The position numbers were made by a program, and so were the translations under genes. This document shows positions 10,063 to 18,782 of a DNA stretch of 64,000 nt, piece by piece. A model generated the notes under the pieces. It did no database searches. It had not been told where the DNA came from and saw nothing but the letters and a program-made list of their open reading frames with translations. The number at the start of each line of letters is the position of its first letter. Positions within the stretch are counted from its first letter, which is position 1. The stretch lies in the NCBI GenBank assembly GCA_034005525.1, contig JAVEUP010000009.1:1-64000 (forward strand), in the 5' to 3' direction. Origin of the DNA: PWXP01 sp034005525 (GTDB lineage: Bacteria; Planctomycetota; Planctomycetia; Pirellulales; Thermoguttaceae).

Positions 10063-11088
10063 CTAGCGCTGATAAATGGGTAACGCGGCCCTCTCAAGTT
10101 GCAGAATGGTCAGGTTGATCGATGTTGTATACACCGGGCCGATGTAACCTTGGCTCCAGTATCCTTCCGGGGTAGCCTCGGAGATGATTCTCGCGTAGAT
10201 CCGATCGCGATATTCCTTCCAGTCGTCGCCACCTTCGCGATACAGTACCTGGGAATAGTAATAGTGGGCGTAGTGCCAGTGGCCAAACCCCGCATTGGAG
10301 ATATCGAAAAGATTCTTCTTGCAGTAGTCCAACAGTCTCGGGACGTACTCGCTATCGTACTGCCCGGCGTTGAACAAGCAGGTAATGGCGGCCGCGGTAA
10401 TGGCAGGCCGGCCGCCACCCCCGGCTGAATTATACTGTACGCCGCCATCGGGAGTGGTGCAGCGTTGAATATACCCGATCGCCTTGTCGACGATTTCGGC
10501 GGGGACGGGAATGCCGGCGTTACGGCACCCGCGCAGTCCCTGCACCTGAGTAATGGTCGTGGACCCTTCATCGAACCCGGCGCCGTCTTTCGCGCTCACA
10601 TAGCCCCAGCCGCCCGGATTGGTCTGCGCCTGCCCGCAAAAGATGACCGCCCGCGAAAGTACGTCGACCAGTTCCGCGCGGCGTTCGGCGTCTTCCTCCT
10701 CGCCGAGCACCTGGGACAGGAACAGCATGGAAAACCCATGCCCATAGGTGTAACGGTCGTCTCGCGTCGGGTCGCCGATCAACCCGTTGGGCCGGCTCCG
10801 GCTCAAGAGATAGTCGACGGCCGCCCGGATATTCGGCGCGTATCGCCCTTGCATTGTGGTCGAGCCCTCGCACAGAAGCGCATTGGCTGCCATAGCGGTC
10901 ATCGAGGTCGGGTATTTCCCGCCCTGGGCCGACCAGTGGCCGATCCGCGACTGCTGTCCGGCGAGCCACTCGAGCCCCCGCTCCGTGGCGCGCCGCACTT
11001 CGGCATCGTCCAGCGAGGCCGCCTGCACCGGGGCAACGCAGCCCGCCAGTACGACCAGTAGAATGCGAAAGGCTTGAACTCTTCTCAT
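10063..11088 (-). CDS. Secreted prenyltransferase/squalene-cyclase-like (alpha/alpha toroid) repeat protein
   Basis: I choose the ATG that gives MRRVQAFRILLVVLAG, a clear signal peptide, instead of the upstream in-frame start that would overlap the preceding gene. The 341-residue product contains repeated segments such as RIGHWSAQGG, NPGGWGYVS, TPDGGVQYN and EGYWSQGY. These are the QW-like repeats of the alpha/alpha toroid shared by squalene cyclases and complement-like proteins. The acidic DxDD catalytic motif of cyclases is not seen, so an enzymatic terpene role is unlikely. Such proteins are common beside planctomycete MoxR operons; the function is unknown. Confidence 0.85.
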   Translation of the reverse strand: MRRVQAFRILLVVLAGCVAPVQAASLDDAEVRRATERGLEWLAGQQSRIGHWSAQGGKYPTSMTAMAANALLCEGSTTMQGRYAPNIRAAVDYLLSRSRPNGLIGDPTRDDRYTYGHGFSMLFLSQVLGEEEDAERRAELVDVLSRAVIFCGQAQTNPGGWGYVSAKDGAGFDEGSTTITQVQGLRGCRNAGIPVPAEIVDKAIGYIQRCTTPDGGVQYNSAGGGGRPAITAAAITCLFNAGQYDSEYVPRLLDYCKKNLFDISNAGFGHWHYAHYYYSQVLYREGGDDWKEYRDRIYARIISEATPEGYWSQGYIGPVYTTSINLTILQLERAALPIYQR

Positions 11089-11159
11089 ATCGATGAACTC
11101 TCTACTACTTAGGCAGCTACCGCGTGGAGCGGGGCCACGGCTGCCCCGTTTGCTTTCCG

Positions 11160-14100
11160 TCATGGATTGGGCTCCGGCTCCAACGGTTCGGGCCAGCGAG
11201 GGAGCACATCCGAGGCGCCGCCGGCAATCGCGCCGGCCTGTCTCAAGGCGCCTCCAATCGCCTTCAGTATGGCCGCACTGGGCTTGACGGGCGGGGAATC
11301 GACGCCGGATTGGTCATCCATGCCCTCGGCAGCCTCCAACTCCTCGGGGGATAAGGGGGTGTCGGTGAGTTGAAATCGGACGACGTTCTGTTGCAACTGG
11401 ATCTCAATCGAGTTGGTCTCGGGATCGCCGACGACCTCGAATGTGGCGGTGGGCCCCGTGAAACTGCCGCGGTAGACCATCCGGCCGTTTCGCTTGTCCA
11501 AACACGCCACGCGCGTCGTGAACCGCTCCGCCCCCGCCCTTTGCGGATCGTACGACTGGCTGGCGAACACAAAGACCGGCAAGTCCTCCGGCTGGTGCAG
11601 CACGAGCAACTGCGTTTCGACGATCGCCGGCTTCGGCCACAGAAGCTGTCCTTCCATATCGAACGCGTAGACTCGGCCACTGCCGATCGGCCGGTAGTGG
11701 GTGCCCGGCAAAGGGTTGATCCTCCGGGCCTGGTCTTGGATCCGCGGGCGGTTGGTAACCACCAGGTATCGGCTGCCAGCGCGGACCAGGTGCATTTCGG
11801 TGGCCGTGGCCTCGCCTGCAAGCTTCTCGTCGAAGATCACTCGCCCGTCATGCATCCGAATCAGCTTCAGCACGCCATCCGGTCCCAGTGAGCCAAGCAA
11901 CTCCTCGTTCAGATACGCCGTCTTGCCGATAGCCGTGCGCATCGGTCCCCAAACATAGTACTGCTCCACCGGATCGTACAGTCCGAGCACCTGCTGACCA
12001 TCGGCCGGATCAACATAGGAGACCACAATGTACCGGCCGAGCGTAGTCATCACGGCCTGGCCGAATCGGCGCTGCACGGCGGGCAGGACCTCGTCGGGCT
12101 CGCCGGCGAGACGTTCCGGAGCCGGGAGGGACCGCTGCCCCACCAGCGACCCATCCAGTGCGCTGAGAACGATGATATCGCGTTGCTCCGGGGCGGCGGC
12201 CAGGACATATTCCTCGTCGCCGAATAGCGTGGAGCCCAACGGAACGCCATGACGCACCCAGAGCGTTTCGCCCGTAATCGGGTCGGCGGCGACCAGGTTG
12301 CGGTAGTGCTGGAAGCACACGTACCGCGACGTCACCGGTCCCAGCGAACCCAATTGGTGGGAGCCGTGCTGGACGATGGCAACGCCCTGCGGAAACTGAG
12401 GACCACCCGCCATGGCAATGCGGAGAAGGGTCTGGTCGAAGCCACCCTGGGTCAAGTCCTGCGACCACAAGACGCGAACCTGCCCACGTCCCGGCTGACC
12501 GAGCGCGTCGATGGCAATGATCCGGTATCCCAGCGACATCACAAGCAAATGCCCGCAGGCGCGCACGTAGGTGGTTGCGGGGTTGAATGCGAAAGAATGC
12601 GGACTGCCGGGCTCGACCAATGGGGCCGACCATCGGACGTTGCCGAATCCGTCGGTGGCCGAAACGGCCCTGCGGCTCTGATCCATCCGGATGACGGTGT
12701 CGCGGAAGAACGGTCCCGGATCGCCGCGGAAGTCCAAGGGATAGCGTCCTTGGGTGGGCGGCCGATTCGCCGCAATCTCCTGAACGTCGATGCGTCCCTC
12801 GGGCCAGATCGGGTCGGCCCCGGACAACGGATGGCCAAGATGGCCGTCCGGCAGCGCGTTGATCAGTTCCCGGCCCGTCTTGCCTTCCAGACACACGACG
12901 TCGGCATAGCGCTCGGCCAGATACCGGTACGCCGCCTTGGCCTCGGCCTCGTGTTCCGACTGGGCAAACAGTTCCGCCAATCGCGCCGCCGCGGCGCCGC
13001 CCGGCGACGCGCCGGTTGCCGACGGCTTACTCCACAGAGCCATTTCGACTTCAAGCAGCTTACCGGCATCGGTCAGCGTTCGGACCAAGGCATCCCGGGC
13101 GGGATCGGTGCCCGAGTCGTCGCCAAAGTAATCGAGGAACCGCACGAGCCCCTCGACGGTGTTCGCTTCAACCGCGTCTTGCATTCGCAACGCGATCAGA
13201 CGTTCGATTTCGGCTGCCTCGTCCCCGGAAGCCTCGGCACGCAGCGTGGCCAGCCGCGCCCGGATCCAGCGGTCGCCGCGGACGGAAAGGGTCTTGTCAA
13301 CCGGCTCCACCCGGCGGCGGTCTTCGTCGAACTCGATGAGCTTCATGTAATGCTCGAAGGCCGCGCTCCACTGGCCCGCCCGGTGCAGGCCGTTGGCCAT
13401 GACGCGCAGGAACTCGGCCTGCTCGGAAGGTTCGCTGAGCAACGGCTCGATTTCCGCGGCGCGCCCCCGGAAAGCGTCGAAGTCGTTGCGCAGGCCGTCG
13501 AGCAAGGCCTCCCGAAGCAGGTCGGCGGTGCGCCGGTCCGACGCCAAACGGTACGAGTGATCCAGGCTGCGAATCGCCTCGTCCCGTTTGCCTTGGTCGA
13601 GCAGCAACTCACCGTGCAGGGCGAGCGCCCCGGCATCGGCCGGGTCTTTCGCCAAACGCTCGGCCACCTCCTTGCCCAGCACCTCAAGCTGGTAGTACGC
13701 CGCCAGACCGCCGGCGGATTGAGACAGCACCAGCCCTTCGTAACTGACGAGGTTTCCGGGAACTTGCCCCTGGCGGGAGCGCGCCACGTGGGCGGTCCGC
13801 CCATGGTCCAAGTCGACGGCGAGAATCTCCGCCGTGGTAAGTGGAATGAAGTACCGGCTCCCGCTGTAGAAGCCGTGCCCGCTGGGCATGCCGCCGTCGG
13901 GAAACTCCAGGGTGCGCCCTTCCCACGCCGGCTTGCCATCGGCCAACCCGAGGGCGCGCACCCGCTGCCGCCCGACCAGAACAACCGACCCCTGATGGAC
14001 GCAGGCAACAAAGAGATCGTCCTCGCGGCTTGCCGACCAGTGCTGGCGGCCGTCGACCAAATCGAGGCAGTAGAGCGAGTCGGACTCCATGGGAGTCACG

Positions 14101-15935
14101 AGCACGCGGCCGTCGGAGATGATCGGATTGGCGTCAGCCCAGCGAGTGGCTCCCTGCTGGCCCGGGTACACCCCGAACTGCACCGCGAAGAACGGCACCC
14201 GCTGCCTGGTGACGATGCTTTGCGAGTAGCGATAACCCCAAAGCAGGGATCGTGTTGCCAGATCCACGGCGACCACGGCTCCGGCCGAGGTTGGGCATAC
14301 CATGATGCCGTCGGCATAGGCCGGCGACAGACCGGACAGCCGTCGCACCGGCGAATGAAGCACCCCTTGCTCCACCATGGCGAGAGGCTGTGCCCAAAGC
14401 AGATCGCCCGTTGCGGCATCAAGGGCCAGCAGGCGAATCTCCTCCTTCGTTTCCGCCAGGACAAACAACTGCCCGCGAAGCGGCAAGGGCGGCCCCAGGA
14501 AGAACGTTTCGGCCATGCGCAAGGCAAACTCGTCGCCGGACCCACCCAAGTGCCACTTCAGCTTGCCCGTGCGAATCTCATGGGACGCCAGCCGGTTGTA
14601 CGGCTCCGGCTGGCCCGGCATCACCCGGACGGCGCCGCGCACCATTTGCCGCGTTTGTGGAAGCCCCGTTGAAGGCGTCAGATCCTCGATCGTGAAGACA
14701 TGCTGGCCGTCGCTGCTGATGGAGCCGAACGTCTTGTCCTGCAAAACCCGCTCTCGCATGGCCAGTGGCACGTGCTGAAGCTGGCCGCGGAGCCTTTGAT
14801 CGTCGGGCGAAAGGTGCAGGAGCGACTCCAGCGGATCGTCCACGGGAACCTCCCACAGGCGTTTGCCCGTACGCACGTCGACGGCCAGCAGATTCCGCGT
14901 GGTGCGCATCAGCGCCACATCGTCGACCACGAGAGGGTGCAACTCGGGAATCGGCGGAACACCCTGCTCCATATTCTGTTGCTGCTGCTGGGCAAGGAAC
15001 CGTTCAATGACCGGATCGTCGGCAACCGGCACTTCCCAACGGACGTTCAGCAGCGGAGAGCCGCCCGGCGACGATGCGTTGCGGCTCGGGTTGCCACGAG
15101 CCATGAGCCATTGCCGTGCCGCCTCGGACGTATCGCTCGGCTGTGTTCCCACGTGCCCGGCCAGCCAGTCGGCCGCATCCTCCGCCGATGCAAACCACGG
15201 GACCTCGCGCCCCCCGAGACGAACCGGACTGCCCTTGCGCGACTCCTTCAGGACGGTCAGAATCCTCGCCGCCCGGTCGACGCCGCCCGCCTGATACCAA
15301 CCGGCGGCCGCGGCAAGGGATAATGCCGGCTGGAACCGCGCATCGTTGTTCGGCATAGAATGGAGCCTGTCGAGAGTCAGGGCACCGGCCAGCGGGCGGC
15401 CGTGGTCCAGGTGATGGAGCCCCAGGAGCAAGGTGGCTTCATAGCCTGCCTCTGTATGATAGAACCGTCGCGAGACTTCGGCGAGTCGGGTCATATCGCC
15501 CGCAGCCACCGCTTCGGCAAGCATCCTGCGCGCCTGCGGCCCATACTGTAACTCGTACAGTTCGCGCCCCTCGACAGGCATTGAGCCGATCAGTTGTCGA
15601 GCCTCTGCCTTCAGGCTTCGGTGGATCGGCTCGTCGCGGTCGGGCTGGAAGAAGAAGTCCTCATCGGCATCAAGGATGGTGCCGAGATTCCGGACCGCTT
15701 CGCCGAACCGCCCGACTCGCAGAAGCTTCTGCGCCTCAGCCAGTCGTTGAAGAGTCATTCGCGGAGCAGGTAGAAAGACGTTTTCCGCGAGTTCTTGCTC
15801 GTCCGAGGGGGGTACCGTCCGCAATTGTGCCATTGCAGGCCGCCCGGAACCCAACAACATCAGGAGCAGCCAGTAAGCCAGACCCGCCCCCAACGCCTTA
15901 TGAAACGTAAGGGGATTCCGTTTCCCGCGCATCAT
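11160..15935 (-). CDS. Giant secreted PQQ-repeat (BamB-like) protein
   Basis: The ATG at 15935 is preceded by AGAGGA at good spacing; an upstream TTG is also in frame. The 1591-residue product has a signal peptide (hydrophobic about 14-34, ending AMA). A TPR-like helical region follows, then two sets of PQQ/beta-propeller repeats, for example LLAVDVRTGKRLWEVPV, LLALDAATGDLLWAQPL and YCLDLVDGRQHWSASRED. A helical TPR-like linker (about 720-930) separates the two sets. Such repeats form eight-bladed propellers in BamB and quinoprotein dehydrogenases. The cofactor residues of dehydrogenases are not evident, so a structural or protein-binding role is more likely. It is the first gene of the eight-gene minus-strand operon. 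The start lies 51 bases from a dispersed palindromic element that occupies the likely promoter region. Confidence 0.85.
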   Translation of the reverse strand: MMRGKRNPLTFHKALGAGLAYWLLLMLLGSGRPAMAQLRTVPPSDEQELAENVFLPAPRMTLQRLAEAQKLLRVGRFGEAVRNLGTILDADEDFFFQPDRDEPIHRSLKAEARQLIGSMPVEGRELYELQYGPQARRMLAEAVAAGDMTRLAEVSRRFYHTEAGYEATLLLGLHHLDHGRPLAGALTLDRLHSMPNNDARFQPALSLAAAAGWYQAGGVDRAARILTVLKESRKGSPVRLGGREVPWFASAEDAADWLAGHVGTQPSDTSEAARQWLMARGNPSRNASSPGGSPLLNVRWEVPVADDPVIERFLAQQQQQNMEQGVPPIPELHPLVVDDVALMRTTRNLLAVDVRTGKRLWEVPVDDPLESLLHLSPDDQRLRGQLQHVPLAMRERVLQDKTFGSISSDGQHVFTIEDLTPSTGLPQTRQMVRGAVRVMPGQPEPYNRLASHEIRTGKLKWHLGGSGDEFALRMAETFFLGPPLPLRGQLFVLAETKEEIRLLALDAATGDLLWAQPLAMVEQGVLHSPVRRLSGLSPAYADGIMVCPTSAGAVVAVDLATRSLLWGYRYSQSIVTRQRVPFFAVQFGVYPGQQGATRWADANPIISDGRVLVTPMESDSLYCLDLVDGRQHWSASREDDLFVACVHQGSVVLVGRQRVRALGLADGKPAWEGRTLEFPDGGMPSGHGFYSGSRYFIPLTTAEILAVDLDHGRTAHVARSRQGQVPGNLVSYEGLVLSQSAGGLAAYYQLEVLGKEVAERLAKDPADAGALALHGELLLDQGKRDEAIRSLDHSYRLASDRRTADLLREALLDGLRNDFDAFRGRAAEIEPLLSEPSEQAEFLRVMANGLHRAGQWSAAFEHYMKLIEFDEDRRRVEPVDKTLSVRGDRWIRARLATLRAEASGDEAAEIERLIALRMQDAVEANTVEGLVRFLDYFGDDSGTDPARDALVRTLTDAGKLLEVEMALWSKPSATGASPGGAAAARLAELFAQSEHEAEAKAAYRYLAERYADVVCLEGKTGRELINALPDGHLGHPLSGADPIWPEGRIDVQEIAANRPPTQGRYPLDFRGDPGPFFRDTVIRMDQSRRAVSATDGFGNVRWSAPLVEPGSPHSFAFNPATTYVRACGHLLVMSLGYRIIAIDALGQPGRGQVRVLWSQDLTQGGFDQTLLRIAMAGGPQFPQGVAIVQHGSHQLGSLGPVTSRYVCFQHYRNLVAADPITGETLWVRHGVPLGSTLFGDEEYVLAAAPEQRDIIVLSALDGSLVGQRSLPAPERLAGEPDEVLPAVQRRFGQAVMTTLGRYIVVSYVDPADGQQVLGLYDPVEQYYVWGPMRTAIGKTAYLNEELLGSLGPDGVLKLIRMHDGRVIFDEKLAGEATATEMHLVRAGSRYLVVTNRPRIQDQARRINPLPGTHYRPIGSGRVYAFDMEGQLLWPKPAIVETQLLVLHQPEDLPVFVFASQSYDPQRAGAERFTTRVACLDKRNGRMVYRGSFTGPTATFEVVGDPETNSIEIQLQQNVVRFQLTDTPLSPEELEAAEGMDDQSGVDSPPVKPSAAILKAIGGALRQAGAIAGGASDVLPRWPEPLEPEPNP

Positions 15936-15985
15936 GGTCAATCCTCTCTCGTTCCGTGGCCGGCAGCTTCCTGCCGGATCGGCTC

Positions 15986-16165
15986 ACCCGGGTTATTCAC
16001 GACGATGTAGGGTGGTGACAAGCAAGCCAAGACCCTGGTGGGCCTTCGGTCGCTTGGCCGGGACTGCTTCCAGCGCACGACGTGCAAACCACACCGGGTG
16101 CGGCTTGCGCAGGCCCACCAAGGACTTACGCGACCTTGCCCCACCCTACATGAATCATCCGGGTT
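15986..16165 (+). repeat. Family A palindromic element, copy 1
   Basis: The ends are inverted: TGTAGGGTGG on the left pairs with CCACCCTACA on the right, and the pairing continues outward (ATTCA/TGAAT, CCGG). An internal arm GGTGGGCC pairs with GGCCCACC. CCGGGTT occurs at both borders. Three further copies lie at 18590, 45093 and 60405 in the same orientation. It contains no reading frame of note. Confidence 0.85.
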
Positions 16166-16549
16166 CAGACCTCAGCCTATTCCTTATATTATAGCAGTCT
16201 GGTGTCTGTCGGCCAGAAGAAAGCGTGGACGATCACCCATCGAGACCATATCGACCCCCTCATCACTATGGTTCGTGTTTGCCTGCCAAGAGCACCGGTG
16301 AAGCAAGCGAACTGCGTCTTTGCCGCGTCTTGCGGCGGCGAATTCGGAATACGTCATGGCCCAAATTGCCCCTTGACCAAGAAAACTCGTAAAAAATGGC
16401 CCTCGATGAACGGAATTCCCGTGAATTCCAGTGTTTTGAGGCAATTCTCGCCTTGCTTTTTTCCGACAAGTGACTCTAATCATTACGTCCACCTTAACGG
16501 ACAAATCGAGTTTACACTTTCCACAATCTCGCATGGAGGGATAGAAGCT
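16166..16549. other. Leader/promoter region of the HU-like gene
   Basis: No gene is seen here. An inverted repeat GGAATTC/GAATTCC (16422-16438) could be an operator. The Shine-Dalgarno sequence GGAGGG (16535-16540) lies 9 bases before the HU-like start. I cannot place a convincing promoter. Confidence 0.4.
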
Positions 16550-16873
16550 ATGGCCAAAGCCACCAAGAAACCACCCACCAAGACGGAAATCTTTACCAGC
16601 ATTGGCGAGGCGACTGACCTGAGCCGAAAGCAAGTGGCCGCCGTGTTTGCGGCCCTGGCCGAAGAGGTCAAGAAGTCGCTGGGATCCCGCGGGGCCGGTG
16701 CGATCACCATCCCGGGCCTAGTGAAGCTCGAAAAGAAGAAGGTTGCCGCGCGACCGGCCAAGAAGGGCGTTCCCAATCCCTTCCGGCCCGGCGAGTTGAT
16801 GGACGTGAAGGCCAAGCCGGCCTACAACAAGATTCGGGTTCGCGCTCTGAAGAACCTCAAAGACATGGTCTGA
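16550..16873 (+). CDS. HU/IHF-like DNA-binding protein
   Basis: The protein has 107 residues from an ATG with GGAGGG nine bases upstream. The HU fold is visible: TEIFTSIGEATDLSRKQVAAVFAALAEEVKKSL forms the two N-terminal helices. ITIPGLVKLEKKKVAARPAKKGVPNPFRPGE forms the beta arm, with the family's N-P-F turn, and KPAYNKIRVRALKNLK forms the C-terminus. It is slightly longer than typical HU (about 90) because of a Lys-rich N-terminal tail (MAKATKKPPTK). Such proteins bend and compact DNA. It stands alone, with no operon partner nearby. Confidence 0.93.
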   Translation: MAKATKKPPTKTEIFTSIGEATDLSRKQVAAVFAALAEEVKKSLGSRGAGAITIPGLVKLEKKKVAARPAKKGVPNPFRPGELMDVKAKPAYNKIRVRALKNLKDMV

Positions 16874-17069
16874 CGAAACCGATGGCAAGCACGCGTGCGC
16901 TCCCGACCTGCCTGAGGTCGAAGAGCGCCCGCGATGCTTGCGGCTTTCTGACCGCTTCCAGTTGGTTGCGGGCAAGAACTGCCGGAGAACGGGCCTCGAT
17001 TCTGTGCAGTCCTTCCGGGGCTGCTCCGGCATTCAGCGCGGGTTTCCCTGCCCGCGGTTGGAGTTTTGG

Positions 17070-17630
17070 ATGGATTTCAAGCGAATCGTACCGTCGCTGG
17101 CGTTGTTGTGCTTGGGCGTGGGCATGCTGGTGTATGGGGCGGTCTTCCGCACGGTAACCATCTTCGAAGAGGAAGAGACCGAGGTATCGATTCTGATTCC
17201 AGCGCCGTTCGCCCCTCCCATGCCCTTCGGTGCCGACGACCCGTCCTTGGACCACGGTTTCCAACCGCCTGCCGACGGTTCGTTTGCCGAAATGGACCCG
17301 TTTGGTTCAGGTGCTCCCCCGGACGACTTGCCGGCAGGTGACGCCCGAAACCCGTTTGAACAGGGCGCGGCGCCGGATGAAACGCCAGAGGAGAATCCTT
17401 TCGCCGCGTCGCCGGAGCAGCCCGGTGAGGTTCCATCCGAGGAGCCGCCTTGGTTTCCGGACCCGTCGAGCATGATGTTCGAGAAAGTCACACAAATCGA
17501 GTTGGTCGCGCATACTGAACCCGAGTGGGTGTTGGTTCGTGAGATGACTTTTGGGGGTGTTGCCCGGCTGGAGAACGGCGAACTCAAGCGGACGTACAGT
17601 GGCAAGCCGCCGGCGCTGTGCCCTACGTGA
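17070..17630 (+). CDS. Single-pass membrane protein upstream of the 4Fe-4S protein
   Basis: The protein has 187 residues, starting at MDFKRIVPSL, with GGAG-like sequence upstream. A transmembrane helix lies at about 8-26. A Pro/Glu/Asp-rich, presumably extracytoplasmic linker follows (about 45-135), then a compact C-terminal domain (about 140-187). The gene sits 26 bases before the NapH-type iron-sulfur protein and is probably cotranscribed with it. I do not recognise a named family. A role as an anchored accessory subunit is inferred from context only. Confidence 0.75.
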   Translation: MDFKRIVPSLALLCLGVGMLVYGAVFRTVTIFEEEETEVSILIPAPFAPPMPFGADDPSLDHGFQPPADGSFAEMDPFGSGAPPDDLPAGDARNPFEQGAAPDETPEENPFAASPEQPGEVPSEEPPWFPDPSSMMFEKVTQIELVAHTEPEWVLVREMTFGGVARLENGELKRTYSGKPPALCPT

Positions 17631-17656
17631 GTGCGGTGAAGGAGGTCATGGTGGCC

Positions 17657-18517
17657 ATGGCCAAACGAAAACTCATTCCTTTTACTGCGCGACTTGCCCG
17701 CTGGCGGTTGTGGGTGCAAGCGGCGTTCTTGCTCGTTTGGCTGGACCCGCTGCTGTTGCGGCTGCACATGGTCTGCTCGCCGGTGTTCCATTGCTACTCA
17801 TGCCCGCTGGCTACCTTTGCCTGCCCGATTGGCGTGCTGGCAAACTTCAGCGCACTGCACGTGGTTCCTCTATTGGCGCTCGGTACGCTGCTGGTGGTTG
17901 GCACGCTGCTAGGGACGTTCATTTGCGGTTGGGTATGTCCGTTCGGATTACTGCAAGACTTGGCGGCGCGGGTGCCGACTCCCAAGTTCCGGCCGCCACA
18001 TTGGATGACGCATTTTCGCTACGTCGTCCTGGTAGGGCTCGTGCTGCTGGTGCCGTATTTCTTCGGAACTGAGCATCCATTGTTCTTCTGCCGCGTCTGC
18101 CCGGCGGGGGCCGTCGAGGCGGCGTTGCCCCACACGGTCGCCACGGCAGTTTCCGGCGGGCCGGTGGCCTGGCCGAGCCTCATAAAGGGGCTCGTGCTGG
18201 CAGCCTTTCTGGTCAGCATGTTCTTCATGTGGCGGCCGTGGTGTACGCTGTTTTGCCCGTTGGGAGCGATCTTCAGCCTACTGAACCGCACGTCCGTCTT
18301 CTTCCTGCGGATCGATGAACCGCGATGTCGCGACTGCGACCTGTGCCGGAAGCTGTGCCGATACGGCGGAAAATCGGAGAAGCGGGCAAGCGATATGGAG
18401 TGCATCCGGTGCCTCGATTGCACCCGGTGCGACGTTATTTCGGTCGATCACGTCTTTGCTCGCCAAAATAGACAGCCCTCCCCGGAAAAAAGCTGCCTCG
18501 ATATTGCCGCGAAATAA
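17657..18517 (+). CDS. NapH/CcoG-type membrane 4Fe-4S binding protein
   Basis: The start is uncertain. AAGGAGG at 17639-17645 is close to an ATG at 17648, a GTG at 17651 and the ATG at 17657 used here (286 residues). Several membrane helices carry paired Cys motifs: CYSCPLATFACP, CGWVCPFG, CRVCPAG and CTLFCPLG. The C-terminal tail holds two ferredoxin-type clusters, CRDCDLCRKLC and CIRCLDCTRC. This layout is that of Fer4_5/NapH-like proteins, which pass electrons between the quinone pool and periplasmic partners. The redox partner is not encoded nearby. Confidence 0.88.
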   Translation: MAKRKLIPFTARLARWRLWVQAAFLLVWLDPLLLRLHMVCSPVFHCYSCPLATFACPIGVLANFSALHVVPLLALGTLLVVGTLLGTFICGWVCPFGLLQDLAARVPTPKFRPPHWMTHFRYVVLVGLVLLVPYFFGTEHPLFFCRVCPAGAVEAALPHTVATAVSGGPVAWPSLIKGLVLAAFLVSMFFMWRPWCTLFCPLGAIFSLLNRTSVFFLRIDEPRCRDCDLCRKLCRYGGKSEKRASDMECIRCLDCTRCDVISVDHVFARQNRQPSPEKSCLDIAAK

Positions 18518-18589
18518 TAGGACCTCTCGCCGCACAACCGTCCGTCCGGGGTATAGACACCGATTGGGTCGAACCGCTAAAATCAAAGG

Positions 18590-18745
18590 GTCTCGGATGG
18601 TGGCGACCAGGTATCCCCCGCGGGGCGTCGGTTGCTTGGGCGGACGCAATTCTGGGGCGCGGCGTGCAAACCAGGTTGGGTATGGCTCGCGCAGGCCCGC
18701 CAGGGACTTCCGCAACCTTGTCCCACCCTGCATGAGTCATTTTCG
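18590..18745 (+). repeat. Family A palindromic element, copy 2 (diverged)
   Basis: This is a degraded copy of the element at 15986. The segments GCGTGCAAACC, GCAGGCCCGCCAGGGACTTC and CTTGTCCCACCCTGCATGA align in order, while the left end is eroded. It ends 37 bases before the start codon of the SHD1 protein, so it would lie in that gene's leader. Confidence 0.7.
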
Positions 18746-18782
18746 GGGTAACGGGAATGTTCTTTTTCCGGAGAGCAGAGAC

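Noticed and set aside
10063..11088. Functional squalene/hopene cyclase
   Set aside because: The toroid repeats are present, but the protein is half the usual length and lacks the DxDD acid motif.
12249..14672. 807-codon plus-strand frame
   Set aside because: It is antisense to the PQQ-repeat gene, which has a signal peptide and clear repeats; high GC content makes such shadows common here.
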